In this document: piece by piece, positions 1-9,024 of the stretch | Numbering within the stretch: the stretch's first letter is position 1 | How the letters are laid out: the number at the start of each line of letters is the position of its first letter | NCBI GenBank assembly: GCA_027339205.1 | Contig: DAHWOV010000120.1 | Coordinates: 17,604-81,603, forward strand | Origin: JAJYVT01 sp027339205 | Lineage (GTDB): Bacteria; Actinomycetota; Acidimicrobiia; Acidimicrobiales; RAAP-2 | Reading direction: 5' to 3' | Length of the DNA: 64,000 nucleotides | Made by a program: the position numbers and the translations under genes | Notes under the pieces: model-generated | Seen by the model: the letters and a program-made list of their open reading frames with translations, nothing else | The model's database searches: none | Told to the model about the DNA's origin: nothing

Positions 1-242
1 TCCCCGAGGTGATGGCCGGCTTCGACGAGGGTCTGCCAGGTCTGCGGCCCGCACACGCCGTCGACGCGCAGCCCCCGTTGGCGCTGGAACGCCTCCACGG
101 CGGCGCGCGTCGCGACGCCGAACTCGCCCGGAGGGTCGCTCATCGGGACCAGGCCCAGTGCGAGGAGCCTGGCTTGGACGTCGACCACCGCCTCACCGCT
201 GTCGCCCTCGGCGAGCGGGAGCAGGGTGCCCCGATGCGCCAC
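1..242 (-). CDS. cwlM: N-acetylmuramoyl-L-alanine amidase (CwlM-type), N-terminal part
   Basis: Only the first 80 residues are in the window; the gene runs off the left edge. They form a peptidoglycan-binding-1 repeat: an aspartate-rich start, then a helix with QARLLALGL and the diagnostic tail FQRQRGLRVDGVCGPQTWQTL. The GTG start at 242 lies 8 bases after the trxA stop, so it is probably co-transcribed with trxA. In mycobacteria and Streptomyces the gene after trxB-trxA is cwlM, an amidase homologue that in mycobacteria regulates peptidoglycan precursor synthesis; the name rests on that context plus the domain, since the amidase part is not visible. Confidence 0.75.
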   Translation of the reverse strand, partial: MAHRGTLLPLAEGDSGEAVVDVQARLLALGLVPMSDPPGEFGVATRAAVEAFQRQRGLRVDGVCGPQTWQTLVEAGHHLG

Positions 243-250
243 CGGGCGGG

Positions 251-577
251 CTACAGGTAGCTCGACAGCTCCTGGAGCAGCTGGCCCTTGGGCTTGGCCC
301 CGATCAACCGGAGCTTCGGCTCTCCGTCCTTGAACAGGATGAGCGTCGGGATGCTCATCACGTCGAAGCGCCTCGTCACGTCGAGGTTCTCGTCGATGTT
401 CAGCTTGGCGATCTGCAGCTTGCCAGCCTGTTCGGCCGCGATCTCCTCGAGCACCGGGGCGATCATCTTGCACGGCCCGCACCATTCGGCCCAGAAGTCG
501 ACGAGGACGGGCACGGCCGCCGCCTTGACATGCTCGTCAAAGGTACTGTCGTCGAGCTTTACGATCCTCTGGTCCAT
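251..577 (-). CDS. trxA: thioredoxin
   Basis: Cytoplasmic dithiol carrier, 108 residues, the usual thioredoxin length. The active site WCGPC is at residues 32-36 and the cis-proline of MSIPT at residue 77. The reading frame is open further upstream to a TTG at 751, but the ATG at 577 is preceded by a strong AGGGAGGAG Shine-Dalgarno and gives the standard N-terminus, so it is chosen. It sits between trxB (189-bp gap upstream) and cwlM, and receives electrons from TrxB in the family pathway NADPH-TrxB-TrxA. Confidence 0.95.
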   Translation of the reverse strand: MDQRIVKLDDSTFDEHVKAAAVPVLVDFWAEWCGPCKMIAPVLEEIAAEQAGKLQIAKLNIDENLDVTRRFDVMSIPTLILFKDGEPKLRLIGAKPKGQLLQELSSYL

Positions 578-766
578 CTTGCTCCTCCCTCGAGCTCGAA
601 ACCTCCATGCCGCGCGCCCTGGTGGCTCACGCGTGCCCCCGTTGCGGCGCAGCCGACACCGGCGGTGCGCCTGCCGGCCCCTTGAGAAGGGCACCCGCTG
701 CCGGAGCTCAGCGATGCGGTCGGTGAAGCGGTCGGCGGCACCGGCTGCCAATGCTCCTGTTCGATC

Positions 767-1726
767 TTACGAGCCCCGCGCCTCGAGCCAGCGCTCCGCG
801 TCGATCGCAGCCATGCAGCCTGAGCCGGCAGCCGTGATCGCCTGGCGGTAGGTCCGGTCCTGGACGTCGCCGCAGGCGAAGACGCCCTCGACGCTGGTCG
901 ACGTGCCGTCATGGGTGCGCACGTATCCCTCGTCGTCCAGCTCGAGCTGTCCGCGGAAGATCTCCGTGCTGGGTCGGTGGCCGATCGCGACGAACAGCCC
1001 AGTGACCGGGAGCTCGCGCTCCTCGCCGGTCGACGAGTGCCGGAGCCGGACCCCTGTGACCTTGCCGTCGCCGAGCACTTCGACGACCTGCTGTGTCCAG
1101 GCGAACTCGATGTCGGGATGCGCCAGCGCGCGCTCTTGCATGATCCGCGAGGCGCGGAGGCGGTCGCGTCGGTGCACGACGGTGACCTTCGATGCGAAGC
1201 GGGTGAGGAACAGCGCTTCCTCGAGGGCCGAGTCCCCGCCGCCGACCACGGCGATCTGCTGGCCCCGGAAGAAGAAGCCGTCGCACGTCGCGCACGTCGA
1301 CACGCCGTAGCCGAGAAGACGGTCCTCGCCGGGTACATCGAGCATGAGTGCCCGGGCGCCGGTCGCGATGATGAGGGCCTCCGCTTCGAAGGTGGGCTCT
1401 CGGTCTGAGGGATCGCCGGCCCACACGGCGAACGGGCTCTCGCCGAGGCGCACGTCCGTCACTTTCGCGGTGACGATGTCGGCTCCGAAGCGGGCTGCCT
1501 GGGCGCGGATCGCGGTCATCAGCTCCGGACCCTGTACGCCGTCGGTGAAGCCGGGGTAGTTCTCCACCTCGGTCGTGAGCATGAGCTGGCCGCCGGGCTG
1601 GTCGCTCGTCGACGATGGCTCACCTTCGACCACCACGGGGTGGAGCTGCGCACGGGCGGTGTACACCGCGGCAGTCAGCCCGGCGGGGCCGGAGCCCGCG
1701 ATCAGCACCTTCACATGGGTCGTCAT
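767..1726 (-). CDS. trxB: thioredoxin-disulfide reductase
   Basis: FAD- and NADPH-dependent reductase of thioredoxin, 319 residues. Visible motifs are the FAD-binding GSGPAG (residues 11-16), the redox-active CATC (145-148), the NADPH-binding GGGDSA (162-167) and the C-terminal FAD signature GVFACGDVQDRTYRQ. The start MTTHVKVLI at 1726 fits the family; the frame is open another 20 codons upstream but those are low-complexity. The upstream membrane-protein gene ends 7 bases before this start, suggesting one transcript degV-membrane protein-trxB-trxA-cwlM. Confidence 0.95.
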   Translation of the reverse strand: MTTHVKVLIAGSGPAGLTAAVYTARAQLHPVVVEGEPSSTSDQPGGQLMLTTEVENYPGFTDGVQGPELMTAIRAQAARFGADIVTAKVTDVRLGESPFAVWAGDPSDREPTFEAEALIIATGARALMLDVPGEDRLLGYGVSTCATCDGFFFRGQQIAVVGGGDSALEEALFLTRFASKVTVVHRRDRLRASRIMQERALAHPDIEFAWTQQVVEVLGDGKVTGVRLRHSSTGEERELPVTGLFVAIGHRPSTEIFRGQLELDDEGYVRTHDGTSTSVEGVFACGDVQDRTYRQAITAAGSGCMAAIDAERWLEARGS

Positions 1727-1733
1727 CGGGTCG

Positions 1734-2069
1734 TCAGCGCTGCTGCGCCAAGGAGGGACGCGCTGCCCTGCGGGTCCACGTGGCAAGCCCGGCGAGCGTC
1801 AGCGCTCCACCGAGCACGATGTAGCTCAGCCACACCCGGTGGCCGAAGACGTAGACGTCGAAGATGCGGAGCAGCGCGATCGAGGCCACGACGACGAGTA
1901 CCGTGCCGAGGCCAGCCACGAGGAGACCGAAGACGAGCAGTCGCGTGGCGAGGATGGCGGGCCTGACCCCCTTGTCGTGGACCGTGTCGACGAGCAGTTG
2001 GACCGCGTCGGCGGCCCGGCGGGGGAGCTCGGCGGCCGCGCTGGCCGGAGCGGGGCGTTGGTCGCTCAT
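1734..2069 (-). CDS. small two-TM membrane protein, unknown function
   Basis: 111 residues with an alanine-rich cytoplasmic start, a first hydrophobic segment about residues 42-67 (ATRLLVFGLLVAGLGTVL), a second about 79-97 (LSYIVLGGALTLAGLA), and a basic end WTRRAARPSLAQQR. No enzymatic motif is seen. Its ATG overlaps the degV stop by 4 bases and its stop is 7 bases before trxB, so it is translationally linked to both. I do not recognise a named family; a holin-like or phage-shock-like small membrane protein are possibilities only. Confidence 0.75.
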   Translation of the reverse strand: MSDQRPAPASAAAELPRRAADAVQLLVDTVHDKGVRPAILATRLLVFGLLVAGLGTVLVVVASIALLRIFDVYVFGHRVWLSYIVLGGALTLAGLATWTRRAARPSLAQQR

Positions 2070-2941
2070 GCTCCGAGCCTACCGGGAGGGGAAGGGGAGG
2101 GGTCCGCAAGCTGATAGGACACGCCGATGGCCCCCGGTCCGGAGTGGGTCCCCACCACGGGACCAAGGTCGGTGACGACCAGCTCGTGCGCGACCTGGAC
2201 CGCTCTGAGCCGTTCGACCACTGCGTCGATGTCGGGGGCGGCACCGTCGGACACCGCCAGCCGGTCGAGCGGTCCGTCCGCCGCAACCTTCGTCACGAGG
2301 TAGTCGAGTGCCCGGCCCCGGGTGCGCTGCCGCGACTCTTGCTCGACGACGCCGTCGCGCACCTCGATGACAGGCTTGATGGAGAGGAGCGAGCCGACGA
2401 GGGCCGCAGCCCCGCCGATCCGTCCTCCGCGCTGGAGGTGGTCGAGGGTGTCCACCACGCCGAGGACGCGCGTCCGGCCGACGAGGTCGTGGGCGAGCGC
2501 GACGACCTGGTCGAGCGGGGCGCCGCTGGCCGCCAGCTCGGCGGCAGCGATGCACATGAGGCCCTGCCCCATGGTGAGCGAGCGCGTGTCTACGACCACG
2601 ACCGCCAGCTCGCCCTCGAGCGGCTCGGCACCCGCGAGCGCCGCCTGGTACGTGGCGGAGACGCCGGCCGACAGGGTGAGGCACACAACGCCGTCGGCAC
2701 CGTCGGCGGCGGCCCGCTCGTATGCAGCGCTGAACGCGCCCGGCGGGGGTGCTGCGGTCTCGGGAAGCGAGGGGGATGCCTTGCAGCGCCGCCAGAACTC
2801 CCGGGGGGAGAGGTCGCGCCGATCGAGCAGCTCCTCGTCGCCGAAGCGGATGGTGAGGGGCACGATCTCGATGCCGTAGCGGTCGGCGAGCTCCTCGGAG
2901 AGGTCGCACGCGCTGTCGGTGACGACCCGGATTCCTGCCAC
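2066..2941 (-). CDS. DegV family fatty-acid-binding protein
   Basis: 291 residues, full DegV length. It opens with the family signature VVTDSACDLS, has the lipid-head-group-binding stretch LTLSAGVSATYQAA near residues 88-101, and DTLDHLQRGGRI near 165. DegV proteins bind a long-chain fatty acid; in Firmicutes (FakB) they present it to a kinase, but no FakA is in this window, so the role here is open. GTG start at 2941 after a GAGAGGGG Shine-Dalgarno. The stop overlaps the next ATG (ATGA). It occupies the place that sigM holds between murJ and trxB in mycobacteria and Streptomyces. Confidence 0.9.
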   Translation of the reverse strand: MAGIRVVTDSACDLSEELADRYGIEIVPLTIRFGDEELLDRRDLSPREFWRRCKASPSLPETAAPPPGAFSAAYERAAADGADGVVCLTLSAGVSATYQAALAGAEPLEGELAVVVVDTRSLTMGQGLMCIAAAELAASGAPLDQVVALAHDLVGRTRVLGVVDTLDHLQRGGRIGGAAALVGSLLSIKPVIEVRDGVVEQESRQRTRGRALDYLVTKVAADGPLDRLAVSDGAAPDIDAVVERLRAVQVAHELVVTDLGPVVGTHSGPGAIGVSYQLADPSPSPPGRLGA

Positions 2942-3034
2942 TGTCCCCTCTCTCCCTGGCTCTTGGCACGACGGCCGCCCGGTCGGCGGCAGGCCGGCGC
3001 GGTGACGGGCACGCAGGCGCGAGAAACCTAGCTC

Positions 3035-5155
3035 CTAGCGCGGCAGTCGCCTGCGCAACGACGTGCTCGTACCGCCCACCCAACGCCGTTCCCCTGGGTC
3101 GTCGTCGTTGTGGTCCGGGTCGGCGTGGCCCGGGTCGGCGTGGCCCGGATCGGCGCTGGGGCTCGTGCCCGCGGGTGGTCGGCGGGGGCGCGCCGAGCCC
3201 CCTTTCTCCGGCTCGCGCAGCGCGCGGTCACGGTCGAGCGCCGAGGAGGAGCGGACGTCGGGGGTGCCCGGTGGCGGGACGATACGGATCCGAGGGCCGG
3301 TGTTGACGGGCGACAGCGGGTCACCCCACTCGGCGCCGAGCCCGGCGGAGGCCCCGATCGCGGGGTGGTCGAAGGCGATGGCTGTCACGTCGACGGGCTC
3401 CCCGGTGAGGAGCGCGAGCGGCCGGTGGCGCCCACCAAGCAGCGCGCCGATCCCCGCGTAGACCGCTCCGCCCGCGACGACGGCGGCGACGACGCGGGCG
3501 AGCAGGCCGAGCCCGTGCTGGGCTCCCGAGATGTTGGAGACGACGAGCACTACAGCGCCCATCACGATCGTGGCGCCGGCCGCACGGCGCAGCGGCGCCC
3601 ATGCACGGGGGCCGCCCAGCGCGCCCAGCCACCGCCGGAGCACCGCCACGCCCGCGAGCGCCCCGAGGGTGTAGGCGATCGACACGCTGAGTGCGAGACC
3701 GCGCACCCCGAGAGGTCCGACGAGCGCGACCGCGATGACGACGTTCAGCCCGTTCTCGAGCAGGTACAGGTAGAAGGCGACTTTCGTCCGCTGCATCGCC
3801 TGCAGCACCCTCACGATGTACAGGTACGCGCAGAAGCCCGGCAGCCCGAGCGAGAACATCGCGAGTGCCGCGCCGGTGGTCTCGGTCCCCGCGACCGTGG
3901 TGCTGCCGTGGCCGAGAAGAAGGGCTACCGCGGGATGCGCGAGGATCAGCATGCCCATGGCCGCCGGGAGGATCACCGCGAGCGTCGCGCGTAGACCGCC
4001 GGTGAGCCGACGCAGGAAGCCCTCTCGGTCGCCGGTGGACCAGCGCTGCGCGAGGTCGGGGGTTACCGCGCTCATGATCGAGACCGCGACGACCGCGAAC
4101 GGCATCTGGAGGAACGTGTAGGCGTAGGTGTACGACGACACGGGATCTGTCGTCTTCACGCCGACCGCGAGCGCGAGCACGACGTAGAGCGCAACCTGGT
4201 TGGCGACCACGAAGCCGAACGTCCAACCTCCGAGCCGGACGACGGTGCGTACCGCCTCGTGGCGCGGCTCCCAGTGCCACCTGAGGCGTCCAAGACCGAT
4301 CCCGCGCAGTGCGGGGAGGAGGGCGAACGCCTGGATGAGCACGCCGACGGTCGTCCCGAGCCCGAGGAGGACCAGTTCGGCTGCGTGGACGCGCATGTCG
4401 GCGAGCGTGCGGATGTGGGGGACCAACGCGTGGAACCACAACAGGACGGTGATGACGACGACGTTGTTCGCAATCGGCACCCACATCGGGGCGGCGAAGC
4501 GCTGCCGCGTGTTCAAGAGGGCGGACATGAGCGAGATGACGCCGTAGAGCGCGACCTGGGGCACGAACCAGCGCAGCAACGTCGCGGCAACCGCCTTCTC
4601 CTGTGCCAGGTTCCCTGGGCCCACCGCCCGCCCGCGAACGAACGCGGTGTACGCGTCGACGACCTGCGGGGCGAGGACCCAGAAAACGACGGTCATGACG
4701 AGGAGGACCACGACGGCGACGGTGCAGATCGCCGAGATCGCACGCCACGCGGCGCGCTCGTCGCGCGTGGCGAGCCGGTCGACGAAGACGGGGATGAACG
4801 TGGCGGCGAGGACCCCGCCGAGCACGATGTCGTAGATCATGTTCGGCGTCGTGTTCGCCAAGTTGTACGCGTCGGCGAAGTGCGTGGCACCCAGGGCGTA
4901 CGCCAGTGCGATGATGCGGAGCAGCCCGGTGAGACGTGACACTGCCGTGCCCGCGGCCATCCAGAGCGCGGCGCGGCGGAGGCGGCCCCCTGTGGTCGCC
5001 GCGCCCGCCGTCGCGCCCGCCGTCGCGCCGGTCATCGTCTCGGCGCGCCCGGGTGGATCGACCGAGCCGTCGAGCGGGCTCTGGCGCTCCCGGGGTCCGG
5101 CTCGTGTCGCGTGCGCCGGCCACCGGGATCGCCGGCGCCAGGTCCTTCGTGTCAC
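3035..5155 (-). CDS. murJ: lipid II flippase MurJ with repeat-bearing cytoplasmic tail
   Basis: Integral membrane MOP-superfamily flippase that moves lipid II across the membrane for peptidoglycan synthesis. About 14 hydrophobic segments span residues 55-570; family landmarks include GTAVSRLTGLLRIIALAYALG and DAYNLANTTPNMIYD. The long charged tail (residues about 570-706) is cytoplasmic, contains the tripled pentapeptide ADPGH, and ends basic. GTG start at 5155 overlaps the upstream stop (GTGA), adding an arginine-rich 40-residue lead; an ATG at 5035 gives the conventional N-terminus and is the alternative. DUF6049-murJ adjacency is conserved in actinobacteria. Confidence 0.92.
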   Translation of the reverse strand: MTRRTWRRRSRWPAHATRAGPRERQSPLDGSVDPPGRAETMTGATAGATAGAATTGGRLRRAALWMAAGTAVSRLTGLLRIIALAYALGATHFADAYNLANTTPNMIYDIVLGGVLAATFIPVFVDRLATRDERAAWRAISAICTVAVVVLLVMTVVFWVLAPQVVDAYTAFVRGRAVGPGNLAQEKAVAATLLRWFVPQVALYGVISLMSALLNTRQRFAAPMWVPIANNVVVITVLLWFHALVPHIRTLADMRVHAAELVLLGLGTTVGVLIQAFALLPALRGIGLGRLRWHWEPRHEAVRTVVRLGGWTFGFVVANQVALYVVLALAVGVKTTDPVSSYTYAYTFLQMPFAVVAVSIMSAVTPDLAQRWSTGDREGFLRRLTGGLRATLAVILPAAMGMLILAHPAVALLLGHGSTTVAGTETTGAALAMFSLGLPGFCAYLYIVRVLQAMQRTKVAFYLYLLENGLNVVIAVALVGPLGVRGLALSVSIAYTLGALAGVAVLRRWLGALGGPRAWAPLRRAAGATIVMGAVVLVVSNISGAQHGLGLLARVVAAVVAGGAVYAGIGALLGGRHRPLALLTGEPVDVTAIAFDHPAIGASAGLGAEWGDPLSPVNTGPRIRIVPPPGTPDVRSSSALDRDRALREPEKGGSARPRRPPAGTSPSADPGHADPGHADPDHNDDDPGERRWVGGTSTSLRRRLPR
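3111..3155. repeat. 15-bp tandem repeat x3 inside the murJ 3' end
   Basis: Three 15-base units (3111-3125, 3126-3140, 3141-3155) differing at one or two bases. On the minus strand they encode the repeated pentapeptide DPGHA in the MurJ tail. The unit is a multiple of three, so copy-number change would keep the frame. Confidence 0.85.
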
Positions 5156-7365
5156 TGTGCGTGCGCTCCGCTCACCGGGCTGGCCGCTCGCCTCCCCTGC
5201 GTTCCTTGCCGCGGGCGGCGCTCACGCCGCTCGCGCCGTGAGCGTCTCTCGCGCCGCGTGTGCCTTCCGGACCACCAGGTCCGGGCCCACCAGGTGAGAA
5301 GGATCGCCAGCGCGGCGACGGTGAGCACGACACCGACCACTGAGGTCGCGGTCGAGCGGACGATGAGGAGCGCGCGCGCGATCACGAGGTGGCCGTCGGG
5401 GGACGTGAACACGACGCGCAGCCGCAGGTCGCCGGGGCTCCGTACGACGACGTCGACGCGTGACGCGTTCGTGGCGTGGTCGAGACGGATCACTCGGGAT
5501 GTCCCGTGATGGGGGAAGAGGAACTTGTTGCCGCTGACAGTGAGCCTCCCGACGATCGTGTAGGGCGCATGGGACTCGACGGTGATGGGGATCTGCCCAG
5601 CGCGCGACGTGAGCGTGAAGGTCTTCTCTGTGGCGAACCTGACCAGGCGCAGCTGGTCCGTGAGCAGCCGCTCGACGGTGGACACGCCGGACGCCTGCCG
5701 TCTTTCCGAGAACCCGGCGGACTCGGAGGCGAGAAGGAGGTCGTCGAGCTGGGACGCGACGGGTGGAAGGGGGTGCCCAGCGAGCACCCCGTCGAAGCTG
5801 CTGAGGCGGATGCGAGCGCGTGAGACGACTCGGGCCAGCGCGTGCGGCATGACAGGCCCGGGTCCTGGACCAAGGAGGTGGCGCGACCCGGCGAAGGTCA
5901 CCGAGGAGAAGTAGCGCGACAGCGTGACGGGCTCGACCACCGGGTCCTGGGACAGTCCTTCGAGGAGCACGCGGTCGAACGCAGGGTTCGCGACCCAGCG
6001 CCGCGGCGGCAGGGCAACCAAGCCGCGGACCGCCGTTGTGTTGGGCCGTTCGAAGTGGACCATTGCGAGGTCCGCGAGGAGCTGGGTGGCGGCCAGGGCG
6101 GGGTCTGTGCGGGTGCCGGCGAACTGTCGGCCGAGCAAGCTGTCCGCTTCGGCGGCCACCACAGAGGTCGTCGAGCCGCGTCGTGTCAGCCCGAGCGAGA
6201 AGGTGGAGGTCCACGTGCCGCTGCTTGTGACGGTGGATGTGGGCGAGAGGGCTGTGCCCGCCACGACGAGCTGGGTCGCGTGGACCTGCTCGAGCCCCCC
6301 GGCGATGTCGTTCCCCACGGCCCCGGTCTGGACCCACGGGGACGGCGTCGGCGTCGTTCGCACGTGGAGGTGGTGGAGCACTGTGGACCCGGCGGCCATC
6401 TGCGCCACGATCTCGGTCGGCTCTCCGGCCCCGGCGAGCGCGCCGAGGTCGACCGGGGCGTAGGGACGGGCGAGCACTTCGTAGGTCGAGGGGTTCGACG
6501 ACAGCGCCGCGAGCGTCGCGACCGCCGCCCGCCCGTCGGGGCCGGCCCGGTCGAGGGCCTGGAGAGTCTCGGGCGAGACGTCGAGCGTGACCGGCAGCGG
6601 GGTTGCCCGGAGCTGGGAGATCAGGATCTCGAGGGAGGCTGCTTCGGCGCTCGAGAGCGGCCGGATGGCCCGGGCCGGCGCCGAAGGGCGCCTCGAGAGC
6701 GAGATCGGGGCTTGGAGGGGGACGATCCAGGAGAGCTCGAGCGGGTGCGCGCTCCTGGCGGTGACGTACGTGAGGAAGGTGGTGAAGTGGCGGAGCACCC
6801 GTCCGCTCGGGCGCTGGAGCTGGACGACCACCGGGTAGACGCCTGTGCATGTGCCGCTCCCTGTGGGAGGCGAGCACGCGAGGCCCAGGCGAGAGCCCTG
6901 CTCGCTCGACGCGGACTGGACGATCGAAAGATCGAGTGACACCCCCGACGAGCGTGGGTTCGGGGGCAGGGAGGCGAGTGGGACCGGGGTCGTCGCGGAG
7001 AGCGGGTAACCGTGCGGGCCGTCACGGAGCACGTTCTTGAAGTCGTAGCGGGTGAGGAGCCGCGGGTAGAGGACCGCCTGGACGGCGGCACCCGACGGCG
7101 CGTCGCGGGCGGAGATGCCCAGGTCGAAGGGGGACACGGGTGTCGGGGCCCCAGATGAGCCGGAGTGGGCCACGACCCACTCGGTCTGGTCGACGAGCAC
7201 GAGCGCGCTCGGCGTGTGCGGCGTGGTCCCACCCGCTCGAGGGGCAGCGAGCGAGAGGACGCAGGTCGCGACGAAGATGCACCACGTCGCAACGGCGGCC
7301 CGCCGCACGATCCTCGAGGTGACGGGGCTCCCCATGCTCAGGGTGAGGAGGGTCCGCTTCGACAC
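5152..7365 (-). CDS. DUF6049 family exported membrane-anchored protein
   Basis: 737 residues. It has an N-terminal signal/anchor (about residues 20-42, AAVATWCIFVATCVLSLAA), a long Ser/Thr/Ala-rich extracytoplasmic region, and one C-terminal membrane helix (about 675-700, SVVGVVLTVAALAILLTWW) followed by a highly basic cytoplasmic tail of about 35 residues. The family sits immediately upstream of murJ in actinobacteria (Rv3909 in M. tuberculosis by my recollection) and is presumed to act in cell-envelope assembly, but its function is unknown. GTG start at 7365; ATG at 7335 is an alternative. The stop overlaps murJ's GTG. It is divergent from cca. Confidence 0.85.
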   Translation of the reverse strand: MSKRTLLTLSMGSPVTSRIVRRAAVATWCIFVATCVLSLAAPRAGGTTPHTPSALVLVDQTEWVVAHSGSSGAPTPVSPFDLGISARDAPSGAAVQAVLYPRLLTRYDFKNVLRDGPHGYPLSATTPVPLASLPPNPRSSGVSLDLSIVQSASSEQGSRLGLACSPPTGSGTCTGVYPVVVQLQRPSGRVLRHFTTFLTYVTARSAHPLELSWIVPLQAPISLSRRPSAPARAIRPLSSAEAASLEILISQLRATPLPVTLDVSPETLQALDRAGPDGRAAVATLAALSSNPSTYEVLARPYAPVDLGALAGAGEPTEIVAQMAAGSTVLHHLHVRTTPTPSPWVQTGAVGNDIAGGLEQVHATQLVVAGTALSPTSTVTSSGTWTSTFSLGLTRRGSTTSVVAAEADSLLGRQFAGTRTDPALAATQLLADLAMVHFERPNTTAVRGLVALPPRRWVANPAFDRVLLEGLSQDPVVEPVTLSRYFSSVTFAGSRHLLGPGPGPVMPHALARVVSRARIRLSSFDGVLAGHPLPPVASQLDDLLLASESAGFSERRQASGVSTVERLLTDQLRLVRFATEKTFTLTSRAGQIPITVESHAPYTIVGRLTVSGNKFLFPHHGTSRVIRLDHATNASRVDVVVRSPGDLRLRVVFTSPDGHLVIARALLIVRSTATSVVGVVLTVAALAILLTWWARTWWSGRHTRRERRSRRERRERRPRQGTQGRRAASPVSGAHAQ

Positions 7366-7464
7366 CTCACGACGCTAGTGCGGCGCACGACAGGGATCGC
7401 TCGCGTCGCGCCCCGGTCTGTGCGCGTCGCGAGCGGCTGGGCTCGACGGGCGCGGCGGTACCGT

Positions 7465-8964
7465 GTGCCGGTGCAGCCGTCCGTGCAGCCGTCCGTGCAG
7501 CCCCCCGCGCAGCCCCCCGCGCAGCCCCGCGCGCAGCCCTCCGCGCAGCCCTCCGCGCAGCCCCCCGTTCCCGAGCGCTTCCGCCCGCTCGTCGAGGCGA
7601 CTGCGGCCCTCGCCGAGCGGTTCTGCGCCGCGGGCCATCGGATCTACCTCGTCGGGGGGTCTGTCCGCGACGCGCTCGTCGAGCGGCCGGGCGGCGTCTT
7701 TCCGAACGACTTCGACCTCACGACGGACGCCCGTCCCGACGAGATCGAGCGGCTCGTCCGGGGCTGGGCGGACGCGGTGTGGACTCAGGGAAAGCGGTTC
7801 GGCACCATCGGCCTCCGGACCGGGGATCGCACCTTCGAGGTCACCACCCACCGCGCCGAGGCGTACCGCCCCGACTCACGCAAGCCCGCGGTCACGTTCG
7901 GCGACGATGTCGAGACCGACCTCTCTCGGCGTGACTTCACCGTCAACGCAATGGCGCTCGAGCTGCCCGAGCTGCGGCTGGTCGACCCGTTCGACGGGCT
8001 CGGGGACCTTGCGGCGCACCGGCTGCGCACGCCGCTCGACCCAGAGACCTCCTTCGGGGACGACCCGCTGCGGATGCTCCGTGCTGCGCGCTTCGCCGCC
8101 GCCTACCAGCTGGTGCCGGAGCGACAGCTGGTGGAGGCCGTGCGAAGGGGTCGTCACCGGCTGTCGATCGTCTCCGCTGAGCGCATTCGTGACGAGCTGG
8201 ACAAGATCGTGGTCCTGGCGTCCCCGGGGCCGTCGCGCGCCCTGGGGTTCGCGGTCGAGACCGGGCTGTGCGACGAGTTCCTCCCCGAGCTGCCGGCTCT
8301 CCGGCTCGAGCAGGACCCCGTTCACCGGCACAAGGACGTGCTGGCCCACACGCTCGCAGTGGTCGACAAGACGTCTCCTGACAAGCTGCTCCGGCTGGCA
8401 GCACTCTTCCACGACGTAGGCAAGCCCAAGACCCGTGCCATCGGTCCGGAGGGGGTCACCTTCCACCACCACGACGAAGTCGGCGCGCGGATGACCCGCA
8501 AGCGGATGGAGGCGTTGCGGTACTCCAAGGAGGACATCGACGTGGTCGCAGAGCTCGTGCGGCTGCACCTGCGCTTCCACACGTACCGGCTCGGCTGGAG
8601 CGACCGCGCGGTGCGCCGCTATGTGCGCGACGCCGGTCCGCTGCTCGATCGGCTCAACGAGCTCACGCGCTCGGACTGCACCACGCGCAACGCGGCGAAG
8701 GCCCGCGCGCTCGCCCGTCGTATGGACGAGCTCGAGGCTCGTATCGCCGAGCTTCGCAAGCAGGAGGAGCTCGATGCAATCCGCCCGGAGCTGAACGGGA
8801 CACAGGTGATGGCGCGACTGGGCATCCCGCCCGGTCCGAGGGTGGGCGAGGCGTTGGCGTTCCTGCTCGAGCTCCGGCTCGACGAGGGGCCGCTCGGCGC
8901 AGAGGAGGCCGGTCGGCGGCTGGAGGAGTGGTGGGCGGCGCGAAGCACCGCTGCCGGGCAGTAG
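7465..8964 (+). CDS. cca: CCA tRNA nucleotidyltransferase with HD domain
   Basis: Adds or repairs the 3' CCA of tRNAs. About 499 residues from GTG 7465. Class II nucleotidyltransferase motifs: YLVGGSVRDAL, metal-binding DFDLTTD, DLSRRDFTVNAMA and RMLRAARFAA; then an HD domain with LAALFHDVGKPKT and FHHHDEVGA. The one tRNA in this window does not encode CCA, consistent with need for this enzyme. The first 34 residues are an eightfold tetrapeptide repeat (XQPX), atypical for the family; GTG 7471 is equally possible as start. Transcribed divergently from DUF6049 with only 99 bases between. Confidence 0.92.
   Translation: MPVQPSVQPSVQPPAQPPAQPRAQPSAQPSAQPPVPERFRPLVEATAALAERFCAAGHRIYLVGGSVRDALVERPGGVFPNDFDLTTDARPDEIERLVRGWADAVWTQGKRFGTIGLRTGDRTFEVTTHRAEAYRPDSRKPAVTFGDDVETDLSRRDFTVNAMALELPELRLVDPFDGLGDLAAHRLRTPLDPETSFGDDPLRMLRAARFAAAYQLVPERQLVEAVRRGRHRLSIVSAERIRDELDKIVVLASPGPSRALGFAVETGLCDEFLPELPALRLEQDPVHRHKDVLAHTLAVVDKTSPDKLLRLAALFHDVGKPKTRAIGPEGVTFHHHDEVGARMTRKRMEALRYSKEDIDVVAELVRLHLRFHTYRLGWSDRAVRRYVRDAGPLLDRLNELTRSDCTTRNAAKARALARRMDELEARIAELRKQEELDAIRPELNGTQVMARLGIPPGPRVGEALAFLLELRLDEGPLGAEEAGRRLEEWWAARSTAAGQ
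7471..7566. repeat. 12-bp tandem repeat x8 at the cca 5' end
   Basis: Eight contiguous 12-base units of pattern (g)(t/c)gcagccNNcc encode VQPS-VQPS-VQPP-AQPP-AQPR-AQPS-AQPS-AQPP. Units differ by a few bases, so the array is degenerate but uninterrupted and stays in frame with cca. Confidence 0.9.
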
Positions 8965-8972
8965 CCCGCTCC

Positions 8973-9024
8973 TCAGTCCTCGGGCTCAGACCTTGGGCTC
9001 AGTCCTCGGGCTCAGACCTCGGGC
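8973..9024. repeat. 13-bp tandem repeat x4 between cca and ino1
   Basis: Four contiguous units tcag(t/a)cct(c/t)gggc at 8973, 8986, 8999 and 9012. The fourth unit contains the stop codon and last codons of the minus-strand ino1; the first begins 8 bases after the cca stop. It fills the convergent intergenic space; no classical hairpin-plus-T-run terminator is seen there. Confidence 0.9.

Noticed and set aside
578..751. In-frame extension of trxA to a TTG at 751
   Set aside because: Adds 58 Arg-rich residues unlike thioredoxin; the ATG at 577 has a strong ribosome-binding site, whereas AGGAG is only 2-3 bases from the TTG.
7399..7434. gctcgcg ... cgcgagc inverted repeat between DUF6049 and cca as an operator
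   Set aside because: 22-base loop and very GC-rich arms; such pairs arise easily in this composition.
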